DNA of 6,306 nt, from the NCBI GenBank assembly GCA_905215575.1, contig CAJMQV010000117.1, positions 1 through 6,306 on the forward strand. The letters run 5' to 3'. The notes beneath the pieces are model-generated. The model searched no databases, had not been told where the DNA came from, and saw only the letters and a program-made list of their open reading frames with translations. A program made the translations under genes and the position numbers. Below are positions 1 to 6,306 of this stretch, piece after piece; position 1 is the first letter of the stretch, and the number at the start of each line of letters is the position of its first letter. This DNA comes from an uncultured bacterium. Its GTDB lineage: Bacteria; Bacteroidota; Bacteroidia; Bacteroidales; Bacteroidaceae.

Positions 1-438
1 GTGCTGTGGATGGTGGCCGGAGGTATCGCTCTGGGTGTAGCCATGAACAAGACCGGTTTGGCCGAACATCTGGTAGAGTCTATTCCGTTTGATACTTGGA
101 TTCCTTTGGTGGTACTGATTGTATCCGGATTGTTGGGCTATTTCATTTCCAACTTTATTTCCAATACGGCGGCAGCCAATCTGATTGTTCCGATTCTGAG
201 TGCCGTTGCCGTAGGTATGGGCGATTCTCTGAATGCCGTAGGAGGCGTGAAAACCTTGTTGGTCGGTGTAGCTCTGTCTACTTCCTTGGCTATGCTCTTC
301 CCGATTTCTACACCGCCGAACGCACTGACTCATTCAACTGGACTGACCACTACACGCGATATGACACAGGTGGGACTGATTATCGGTTTTGTCGGTTTTG
401 TTCTGGGTTATGCGCTGCTCATCTTTGTGGGTATTTAA
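1..438 (+). CDS. SLC13/DASS-family sodium:anion (probably dicarboxylate) symporter, C-terminal part
   Basis: This is the last 145 codons of an inner-membrane transporter; the gene begins upstream of the window. The GTG at position 1 is most likely an internal valine, because the protein starts in the middle of a conserved stretch (GGIALGVAMNKTGLAEHL) that lies well inside this family. Two signatures are visible: an SNT motif (residues 54-56 of the fragment, in SNFISNTAAANLIVPI), which in structurally studied members such as VcINDY lines the sodium and substrate site, and PISTPPNAL at about 101-109. Hydrophobic segments lie at about 33-50, 57-72, 83-100 and 122-144. Full-length members are usually about 450-550 residues, so roughly the last third is present. 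Family members import succinate, malate, citrate or sulfate with sodium. Substrate cannot be fixed from this fragment; dicarboxylate is a guess from the family. The reading frame is intact and ends in TAA. Confidence 0.88.
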   Translation: MLWMVAGGIALGVAMNKTGLAEHLVESIPFDTWIPLVVLIVSGLLGYFISNFISNTAAANLIVPILSAVAVGMGDSLNAVGGVKTLLVGVALSTSLAMLFPISTPPNALTHSTGLTTTRDMTQVGLIIGFVGFVLGYALLIFVGI

Positions 439-471
439 AAGGACTTTTATAAAGGTTTATGATATAATGAC

Positions 472-528
472 AAAATAAAATAGTCGTATCAAACTCTATT
501 TTGAGTGATGATGCGACTATTTTATTTT
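472..528. terminator. Probable bidirectional intrinsic terminator between convergent genes
   Basis: Positions 472-490 pair with 510-528 over 19 base pairs with one G-U wobble (487 with 513). Inside it, 493-496 pairs with 503-506 around a six-base loop. The outer stem is A-rich on the left and T-rich on the right, with the GC-containing part in the middle, so the RNA from either strand ends in a U-rich run after a stable stem. It starts 33 bases after the transporter stop codon and lies about 95 bases beyond the stop of the oppositely oriented phosphoesterase, so it fits as a shared terminator for both. The pairing is directly visible; termination activity is inferred. Confidence 0.82.
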
Positions 529-623
529 ACAGTTAAGAGTGTTCCAATTTTCGAATGTAAAATACGATTCTTTTTAATGGAGTTTTGAAACGCTCCTTTT
601 GAGGGATTTTTCTTGAAAGATAC

Positions 624-3600
624 TTATAGAACGATTTTCTTTCCGTTTACGATATATATTCCTTTTGGCAGTCCTCGAAGGGCTTCTTTCGGGCTGACAT
701 TATGACGTAACAAGATACCGCTTACAGTATAAACATCTACAGGTTGATTTTCCGGAAGTATGTCATCAATATGAGTGGTTTCATCTCCTTCCAGTTGGAA
801 GCCCTTGCAGTTCTGTGCGGTTTCGACCGGTAGAGCCAGATAAGCCTTATGCGCCTGATTCTCGAAAGCACCGCCCTGTTCGGCACCCCAGTAGAATCCT
901 ACATGGTCGTTACTTCCGGTTGTCAGTTTATAGAACAGACAGTTGCTGCCTTCCGTTGGGGCATTAGTGAGAGAGCCTTTCAACAGGTTATCGGCAGGAG
1001 TACTTTCAGAAGAACCGCTGACAATATAAGGATATTCTCCGGATTCACCCTGAACGATCATTCCGGTAAAGGCAGGAATGGTGGTACCTTGCGGATAATT
1101 CCAGTCAACAGAGATGCTGTTTTGGGTATCGGAAACCTGAGTAATAATGCCGGCTTTTGTCTTTTCTGGAATAATAACAGCATGGTCCGTATAATAGGTA
1201 GTGTATCCGGCATTGCTGATATTCAGTGTATAAAGGTCGGCAACTTGACTGACTTTACAGATACCATTGGCCTGATTCATATAAATTCCCTTTTGTCCGT
1301 AGAAACGAATGGTTTTTCCGATGATGTCGTGCTCCTGTGCATTTACAGCTGTTTGTATGCATCCTTCGGGCAATTCCACAGGAATGATGTTATCTTTTTC
1401 ACCTACGGCCCAGTTGCTGCGAGCCGGTTCACTACTGTTGATGCTGCCGTCCTCATTGTAAGAACCGAGTACTTCGCCGATGAACCATCCCGAAGTATAG
1501 GGGGCAAGCAGAGCGACATCATGGTCAGTATAAGGATTCTCAAAGGTTCCGTCACCGTGCAGACCGGCCAGTTGTGGATATTCAATATTGAAGAACAGGT
1601 CGTTGCTCAGATTTTCACGGTCGGTACCCTTGTTGGTCTTGTTTTCGATGATACTGCCGACAACCTCCTCCAACATAGGGTAAAGCATTTCGTGCACCTT
1701 GTCTTTGGCTAATTCTTGAGCCCAGCCGGCAATGAGGGATTTCATGGCTTTGTCCACACCGGCCTTGATTTCTTCCATCAGATGATCTGTCTTTTTCAGA
1801 TGTTCGTTGCTTTCCGAGAAAGTGAGATAAGTCTTGATGCCGACTTCTTCAAAGCAGTCAATCACGATGGCACTGAGTGCTTCCGGACTTTCCGGGCGCA
1901 CGAGAATGCCTGGCAGTGGAAGACTGGCTTCAATCTCATCGAATTTCTGTTCAATATATGGCCAGTAGTCATGAATCAATCCGTCTACCATTGGAGCAAT
2001 GCCGCTGGCAAGCTTTTCGCGGGCATAGGCGTCGAAATGGATATCGTGCTCTTCTGTTCCCGGAAGGCGGCGGAGCAGATGGCTGCTGATTTCCATCAGT
2101 GTGTTGTCTTCGTTCAGTTTTACTTGGCGGAAAGGACATGGATAAGTTACGGTAGAGCCGGTAGCCACGTCGAAAATGGAATCGGTTTTATTGGCATTGT
2201 AGTCCTTGGCTATATCCGAGATGTGGAAATGACCGGTGAAAACCGTATGGATGCCGGCATTCATGAACGAATCTCTTATGGCCGCGGCATTCTCCACAAC
2301 ATAAGGGGCGGCGATACTGGCCTGTTGGTTGAAGTGCTCCACCAGATTGTGGTGCATCATGGCCAGTACACGCTTTCCCTTTTGGCGGGCGGCATAAGCC
2401 TGCTGGCAGATCCAGGAGAGAGTTTCGGGTTTGATACGCCCATCGGTGACGCACACATCTTCTGCCGCTCCCTGATTAATAAAGGTATTTTCTTCATATT
2501 TACAGGCATCTATACCGATGATAACCAGATTGTCGTAAGCCTCGAAGGCATAGCTTAGCGAGTGCTTGTCACGTGCATAGGCCTTCCCATAGCCGAAATC
2601 CTGATATAGCTCGGCAAATTTTTCCATTGAAACCGTTTCGGCATACTCGGTTTGGCTTCCGTTGTAGATAAGTGCGTGAGGATTGTTTACATCATGGTTG
2701 CCGGGAATGACCAGTACCTGAATACCCTGTGCGGCAATGCGTTTCAGCTGTTCTATAACCAACTGATGGCTTTTGAGTTCTCCGTCTTTAGTCAGATCGC
2801 CCGGAATCAGCACCAGTTCCGGCTTTTTGTTTAAGACAGAATCTACGATGGTCTTCAATATCCGTTCGCTTTCTACGAGCAGTTTGCGGTCGGTGGCCAG
2901 ATATTCTTCAAAGGCACTTCCTTCCTGTACCAGCAATTCCGGACTCATCACGTGAATATCACTCATGACAAAGATATTTTTGTCACCTTTTACGTACTCC
3001 TTGTTCTTGACCATGAAGTGCAACGGGTCGGTGAGTTCCTTTTCTTCGCTGCTGATAGTCTTTACGGTATATTTTCCCGGTTCCAGAGTGTTTGCCAGAT
3101 CAAAGTTTCCGGAATTATTGAACAGATCTCCCTCTATCGTTTTAATCTGATTGAGCGGAAGCATGGCTTCGTCTTTGTAAAGCTCAATTCGTGCTCCTGC
3201 CGGCAGATTCGTATATTGGATACTTACCGCATCACCTTGCGTAAACTGTGTTTGAGAAACAGAAATACCGGCTGGGAGCATATTGCTTTTTATAATCAGG
3301 CTGATGTGGTCTGCATAACCGTCCACATCACTTCCCCAATCTGTTTCTGTTGCAATCAGAGTGACCTGAATTTTTCGGGTACCGGCGGGAACCGTTACAG
3401 ACTGGGCCTTTTCCAGAAGTTGGGTTGTATTGTTGCGTTCATCAGCTTCTACCGGTCCGAGTGTGATTTCCTGTAAGGGAGAATTATTCTGGTCCTGAAA
3501 AGAATAGATGATTTGAATATGGTCATTCTGCTTTTCATAGCCTCCGATTTTGGCTGACATATAGGCTGTGGTCAGACTGTTGTCAATCAGTTCCCAGGCG

Positions 3601-3932
3601 CTTTCAGGAATGCTGATGTCCTGATAGGATGCCGAGGGGGAACTGTCGAATAAACCGTTTCCTTTTCCACAGAAAAGCCAAGAGTCAGCGCTTTCGCCAC
3701 TTGGGATATGCTCATTGCTGAAATCAGCATTCTTGTATTGTTTGGCGGTCATGCTGTATTTGTAGCCATCCTTGATTTTCCAGTTCAGAAGTTCATTGGA
3801 AGAATCAAACTGATCGGCACTTCCGTTAACAATAAGTTCCTGATTAAAGAATGAGGAATTGCTTTGTGCCGAGGCTGAAGCGGTCAGCAACAGCAGGGCA
3901 GAGCTGAATAAAAGATGTTTGAATGATTTCAT
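624..3932 (-). CDS. Exported multidomain calcineurin-like metallophosphoesterase
   Basis: This encodes a 1102-residue predicted secreted hydrolase that should cleave phosphoester bonds with a two-metal centre; its substrate is unknown. Residues 1-22 form a signal peptide (basic MKSFKH, hydrophobic core, ASA before Q23), suited to signal peptidase I and without a lipobox cysteine. Residues about 30-215 resemble a carbohydrate-binding/galactose-binding-like jellyroll (ends GYADHISLII). About 218-308 is an Ig-like beta domain. About 318-620 is the phosphoesterase, with all family motifs: D325-x-H327, G378-D379, GNHD 411-414, H527-H528 and GHFH 567-570. About 620-770 looks mostly helical. About 785-902 (from GDGTFENPYTDHD) resembles OB-fold-like domains of Bacteroidales secreted proteins; 903-1055 is beta-rich. 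The tail, about 1064-1102, resembles a type IX-type sorting domain (VDVYTVSG, LPKGIYIVNGKKIVL). Single-domain family members are about 250-350 residues, so this is far longer. The ATG directly precedes the signal peptide and lies about 30 bases below a -7 element. No partner gene adjoins it on its strand. Catalytic class is secure; accessory domain names are less so. Confidence 0.9.
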   Translation of the reverse strand: MKSFKHLLFSSALLLLTASASAQSNSSFFNQELIVNGSADQFDSSNELLNWKIKDGYKYSMTAKQYKNADFSNEHIPSGESADSWLFCGKGNGLFDSSPSASYQDISIPESAWELIDNSLTTAYMSAKIGGYEKQNDHIQIIYSFQDQNNSPLQEITLGPVEADERNNTTQLLEKAQSVTVPAGTRKIQVTLIATETDWGSDVDGYADHISLIIKSNMLPAGISVSQTQFTQGDAVSIQYTNLPAGARIELYKDEAMLPLNQIKTIEGDLFNNSGNFDLANTLEPGKYTVKTISSEEKELTDPLHFMVKNKEYVKGDKNIFVMSDIHVMSPELLVQEGSAFEEYLATDRKLLVESERILKTIVDSVLNKKPELVLIPGDLTKDGELKSHQLVIEQLKRIAAQGIQVLVIPGNHDVNNPHALIYNGSQTEYAETVSMEKFAELYQDFGYGKAYARDKHSLSYAFEAYDNLVIIGIDACKYEENTFINQGAAEDVCVTDGRIKPETLSWICQQAYAARQKGKRVLAMMHHNLVEHFNQQASIAAPYVVENAAAIRDSFMNAGIHTVFTGHFHISDIAKDYNANKTDSIFDVATGSTVTYPCPFRQVKLNEDNTLMEISSHLLRRLPGTEEHDIHFDAYAREKLASGIAPMVDGLIHDYWPYIEQKFDEIEASLPLPGILVRPESPEALSAIVIDCFEEVGIKTYLTFSESNEHLKKTDHLMEEIKAGVDKAMKSLIAGWAQELAKDKVHEMLYPMLEEVVGSIIENKTNKGTDRENLSNDLFFNIEYPQLAGLHGDGTFENPYTDHDVALLAPYTSGWFIGEVLGSYNEDGSINSSEPARSNWAVGEKDNIIPVELPEGCIQTAVNAQEHDIIGKTIRFYGQKGIYMNQANGICKVSQVADLYTLNISNAGYTTYYTDHAVIIPEKTKAGIITQVSDTQNSISVDWNYPQGTTIPAFTGMIVQGESGEYPYIVSGSSESTPADNLLKGSLTNAPTEGSNCLFYKLTTGSNDHVGFYWGAEQGGAFENQAHKAYLALPVETAQNCKGFQLEGDETTHIDDILPENQPVDVYTVSGILLRHNVSPKEALRGLPKGIYIVNGKKIVL

Positions 3933-3963
3933 ATCCGTAAAAAGATGTTATTGTTATTCGCTG

Positions 3964-3971
3964 CAAAATTA
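3964..3971 (-). promoter_or_regulatory. Putative Bacteroidetes -7 promoter element for the metallophosphoesterase
   Basis: Read on the minus strand this is TAATTTTG, an exact match to the Bacteroidetes primary sigma factor -7 consensus TAnnTTTG. It lies 31 bases before the phosphoesterase ATG, implying a short leader of about 20-25 bases. No good TTTG -33 element is seen about 19-21 bases further upstream; the nearest is a weak TTCTG. The match is seen; promoter activity is inferred. Confidence 0.6.
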
Positions 3972-4143
3972 GAATACCGTTATTACAGAAATAAGGCACA
4001 TAAATGAATATTATGTTTGTTTCCTATTACTGATTTGTCACAGGATTGCCGTTTGTTTAAGAAAAATTCAAGGCAGAATCGGCCCTTTGTATGAACAGCA
4101 GAACATAAGAAAAGAAAAAAGGGATACAAGTAGAGAAAAATTG

Positions 4144-4151
4144 TATATTTG
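4144..4151 (+). promoter_or_regulatory. Putative Bacteroidetes -7 promoter element for the glycosyltransferase operon
   Basis: TATATTTG matches the TAnnTTTG -7 consensus exactly and is followed by C, as is common. It lies 43 bases before the glycosyltransferase ATG, which predicts a leader of roughly 35-40 AT-rich bases with no Shine-Dalgarno sequence. A purine-rich A tract (about 4108-4140) lies just upstream, but no clear TTTG -33 box is present at the expected spacing. It should drive both the glycosyltransferase and the membrane protein gene behind it. Confidence 0.62.
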
Positions 4152-4194
4152 CAATGTAATGATGATTGATAATAATTTAATATGTATAAATTAA

Positions 4195-5340
4195 ATGTTC
4201 GGAATATTCAATGATTGCTTTCCTCCGGTGATGGATGGCGTTTCTGTAGCTACACGTAATTATGCTTACTGGCTGCATCAGAAAGGGGAGCAGGTTTGTG
4301 TGGTGACCCCTTCGGCAGATGAGTATGAAGATCGTGAACCGTTTCCCGTATTGCGCTATTGTTCCATCCCTTTGATTTTTCGGAATCCTTACCGGATGGG
4401 ACTTCCACAGTTTGACCGCCATATCCGCAAATCTCTGAATGAGATGCCTTTTTCACTGGTACATGCCCATTGCCCCTTTTCTTCCGGAAAGCTAGCTTTG
4501 CAACAGGCCCGTATGCGCCATATCCCTATGGTGGCCACTTTCCATTCCAAATATCGTGCCGACTTTGAGCGCTGTATGCCTATTAAGGCAGTGGTGGATT
4601 ATCTGATTCAGGATGTGGTGGACTTTTATAACCAGGCCGATGAAGTGTGGATCCCTCAGGCTTCGGTAGAGGAAACGCTCCGTGAGTATGGTTATCGTGG
4701 CAAGATAGAAGTGGTGGACAACGGAAATGATTTTGCCGGTACTTATTCGGACGAAGAACGCGAACAGGTGCGTCGGCAACTTGGTTTGAAGGCGGACGAA
4801 CCCCTGTTGCTTTTTGTGGGGCAGCATATCTATGAAAAGAATCTGGATTTTCTGCTTCGTTCGGTGGCTTTACTGAAAGACATACCTTTCCGCATGTTCT
4901 TTATCGGTACCGGATATGCGGCTTCGGCCTTGCAGGATCTGGCCCGGCATTTGGGGCTTGAAAATCATGTAAGTTTTCTGGGACGCATTATCGAACGCGA
5001 ACAGTTGCGCCGTTATTATCTGGCGGCTGATCTGTTTCTGTTTCCGTCGCGTTATGACAATGCTCCGTTGGTAGTACGTGAGGCCGCAGCCTTGCATACT
5101 CCTTCGCTGATGCTTGAGGGATCGACAGCCTCGGCTGTGATCCGAAACGGGGAGAATGGTTTCCTGACTTCGGAGAATACGGAGGAATATGCCGGACGGA
5201 TCCGGTCTGTTTTGCAGGATCCCGATTTGTTGAGAAGGGTAGCGCGGGGAGCGTCAGATTCATTGGCCCGTTCGTGGGAAGATATTGCCGGCGAGGTGGC
5301 CGACCGTTACCGTAACCTGATCAATCGCTATTCAAAATAA
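4195..5340 (+). CDS. GT4-family (GT-B fold) glycosyltransferase
   Basis: This encodes a 381-residue cytoplasmic or membrane-peripheral enzyme predicted to transfer a sugar from a nucleotide donor to an acceptor with retention of configuration. The N-terminal Rossmann half starts with GIFNDCFPPVMDGVSVATRN (residues 3-22), the acceptor-side glycine-rich loop typical of GT4 enzymes that act on lipids such as diacylglycerol or phosphatidylinositol. HAHCPFSSGKLA (90-101) and ATFHSKY (114-120) follow. The C-terminal, donor-binding half begins at about 203 with LLLFVGQHIYEKN (204-216, K215 in the donor-phosphate position). It includes the E-x7-E region at 288-296, where the first acid is Asp (D288, E296), and EGSTASAVIRNGENGFL (308-324). 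Length is normal for the family. The start is fixed: the codon just before ATG 4195 is an in-frame TAA, and the protein begins directly at the conserved loop. The next gene starts 9 bases after the stop, so the two are surely cotranscribed. Sugar and acceptor are unknown; a membrane lipid acceptor is inferred from the N-terminal motif and the neighbour. Confidence 0.9.
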   Translation: MFGIFNDCFPPVMDGVSVATRNYAYWLHQKGEQVCVVTPSADEYEDREPFPVLRYCSIPLIFRNPYRMGLPQFDRHIRKSLNEMPFSLVHAHCPFSSGKLALQQARMRHIPMVATFHSKYRADFERCMPIKAVVDYLIQDVVDFYNQADEVWIPQASVEETLREYGYRGKIEVVDNGNDFAGTYSDEEREQVRRQLGLKADEPLLLFVGQHIYEKNLDFLLRSVALLKDIPFRMFFIGTGYAASALQDLARHLGLENHVSFLGRIIEREQLRRYYLAADLFLFPSRYDNAPLVVREAAALHTPSLMLEGSTASAVIRNGENGFLTSENTEEYAGRIRSVLQDPDLLRRVARGASDSLARSWEDIAGEVADRYRNLINRYSK

Positions 5341-5349
5341 GGTAGACGT

Positions 5350-6306
5350 ATGAAGAATGAAGTTTTATTCAATCCGTTTTATATTGCCATTCCGATTGTT
5401 TTGGGCTTGTCGGTGATTGGTTATCTGTTTTGGAAGGAATTTGATCCTTCGCTGTTTGAAACTTTGCGCCCCACAGCCCGTATGTGGACGGGGATTCTGC
5501 TGGCTGTATTCTTTATGCTTTGCCAGAATTTTGCCTTGACGCAACGCTTCAAGGTGTTGGTGGGACGGAAACTATCCTGGAAGCAGGCCTTCCGGGTGAA
5601 TATGCTCTGTGAGTTTACTTCGGCCGCTACGCCTTCTGCTGTGGGAGGCAGTAGTCTGATTGCCGTTTATCTGCATCAGGAAGGGCTGTCGGGTGGAGAG
5701 GGGACCTCAATCATGATTGCCAATCTGTTTTTGGACGAACTGTTTTTGTCTTTGGCCAGCATTCTGGTACTTCTTCTGATTCCTACCGGCATTCTGTTCC
5801 CGGTTTCGGTACCGTTGGACGCCGGATTTCAGTTTGTCTTTATTGCGGTGGTAACCGTAGTGAGTTTATGGACGCTTATACTTTATATCGCATTGTTTCA
5901 TAAAGCAGTATGGATCAGTAATATACTCAACGCATTGTTTTCTTTACCCCTGTTGAGAAGATGGAAGCCGGCGGTAGAGAAATTAGGACAGGATCTGATT
6001 ACCAGTTCGGAGGAAATCAGCAAGCGGTCGCGTGCATTCTGGTTCAAGTGCTTCCTGATTACGGCCTGGGCCTGGTGTTCCCGCTATTGGGTGGTGAATG
6101 CTTTGCTTTATGGCTTTACAACCGGTGGAGACCATATTCTGGCTTTTGTCCGTCAGCTGGTCATTTGGATGGTGCTGGTGGTAACACCCACTCCGGGAGG
6201 AAGCGGTTTCGGAGAATATATGTTCCAGTCCTATTACAGTGACTTTTTCCAAATAGCCGGAACAGCTTTGGTGGTGGCCTGTCTGTGGCGCATCATTACT
6301 TACTTT
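5350..6306 (+). CDS. MprF-like/YbhN flippase-domain integral membrane protein, partial at 3' end
   Basis: An open frame of 319 codons runs from ATG 5350 to the window end without a stop. It encodes a polytopic inner-membrane protein of the lysylphosphatidylglycerol synthase transmembrane-region family (flippase-like domain; also annotated YbhN or AglD-like). Hydrophobic segments lie at about residues 8-27, 46-63, 121-147, 159-183, 229-255, 266-280 and 301-319. The family landmarks are ATPSAVGGSSLIAVYL (93-108), the LFLDELF region (126-132), TPTPGGSGFGEY (279-290) and the late WRIITYF (313-319). Family members without an attached synthetase domain are usually about 300-350 residues, so probably only a short C-terminus is missing. 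The MprF part of this fold moves aminoacyl-phospholipids across the membrane; roles of stand-alone members are mostly undefined. The 9-base gap after the glycosyltransferase implies translational coupling and a shared lipid-related pathway. A dolichol-phosphate-sugar synthetase label sometimes attached to such proteins is not supported, since no synthetase domain is visible. Confidence 0.85.
   Translation, partial: MKNEVLFNPFYIAIPIVLGLSVIGYLFWKEFDPSLFETLRPTARMWTGILLAVFFMLCQNFALTQRFKVLVGRKLSWKQAFRVNMLCEFTSAATPSAVGGSSLIAVYLHQEGLSGGEGTSIMIANLFLDELFLSLASILVLLLIPTGILFPVSVPLDAGFQFVFIAVVTVVSLWTLILYIALFHKAVWISNILNALFSLPLLRRWKPAVEKLGQDLITSSEEISKRSRAFWFKCFLITAWAWCSRYWVVNALLYGFTTGGDHILAFVRQLVIWMVLVVTPTPGGSGFGEYMFQSYYSDFFQIAGTALVVACLWRIITYF

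Noticed and set aside
1..3. GTG at the first position as a true start of the transporter
   Set aside because: The translated sequence begins inside a conserved transmembrane region of SLC13 proteins and lacks the N-terminal two thirds, so the window edge cuts the gene.
579..600. Possible second terminator: GGAG 579-582 pairing with CTCC 593-596, followed by TTTT
   Set aside because: The stem is only four base pairs with a ten-base loop, far weaker than the hairpin at 472-528, and it is not needed to explain either gene end.
849..2558. Two long end-to-end plus-strand open frames (849-1712 and 1716-2558) opposite the metallophosphoesterase, with a third in the same frame at 2952-3476
   Set aside because: They lie in codon register with the minus-strand gene, the antisense frame that stays open when the real gene seldom uses TTA, CTA and TCA codons. 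Their translations have no recognisable domain, while the minus strand has a signal peptide and all five phosphoesterase motifs.
4177..5263. Several minus-strand open frames of 68-111 codons opposite the glycosyltransferase
   Set aside because: No domain or start context supports them, and the plus-strand gene is a full-length, motif-complete glycosyltransferase.
5983..6252. Open frames on both strands at the right end (5961-6242 plus, 5983-6252 minus)
   Set aside because: They overlap the membrane protein frame that runs unbroken from 5350 to the window end and carries family motifs; these are out-of-frame shadows.
1..6306. Mobile element, CRISPR array, defence system, tRNA or rRNA
   Set aside because: I saw no transposase or integrase motifs, no regularly spaced repeats, no terminal inverted repeats around any gene and no tRNA-like or rRNA-like sequence.

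Overview
The window looks like chromosome from a gut Bacteroidales organism, most likely Bacteroides or Phocaeicola. The reasons are Bacteroidetes-type -7 elements (TAnnTTTG) before both internal transcription starts, no clear Shine-Dalgarno sequences, a large exported multidomain protein ending in a Bacteroidetes sorting-domain-like tail, and moderate GC genes separated by AT-rich gaps. Genus and species are inferred from style, not demonstrated.

Layout. Positions 1-438 (+) hold the C-terminal part of an SLC13/DASS-type sodium-coupled anion (probably dicarboxylate) transporter whose 5' end lies outside the window. A strong, nearly symmetrical hairpin at 472-528 sits between it and the convergent gene at 624-3932 (-), and probably terminates both. 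That gene encodes a 1102-residue secreted calcineurin-like metallophosphoesterase with all five metal/phosphate motifs. Its catalytic domain is embedded between N-terminal beta-sandwich domains and C-terminal OB-like, beta-rich and sorting-like regions. A 262-base divergent intergenic region (3933-4194) carries one recognisable promoter element per direction. Rightward, a GT4-family glycosyltransferase (4195-5340) is followed after 9 bases by a polytopic membrane protein of the MprF-like/YbhN flippase family (from 5350, cut by the window end after 319 codons).

How the genes relate. The glycosyltransferase and the membrane protein form a tight pair and plausibly act in one lipid-linked pathway: glycosylation of a membrane lipid or lipid carrier on the cytoplasmic face, then movement or handling of the product by the membrane protein. 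This is inference; neither substrate can be read from the sequence. The transporter and the phosphoesterase look like independent units. I see no RNA gene, mobile element, CRISPR array or defence system. Most of the window is ordinary core-type Bacteroidales sequence. The points worth a second look are the phosphoesterase domain architecture and the glycosyltransferase/flippase pair.
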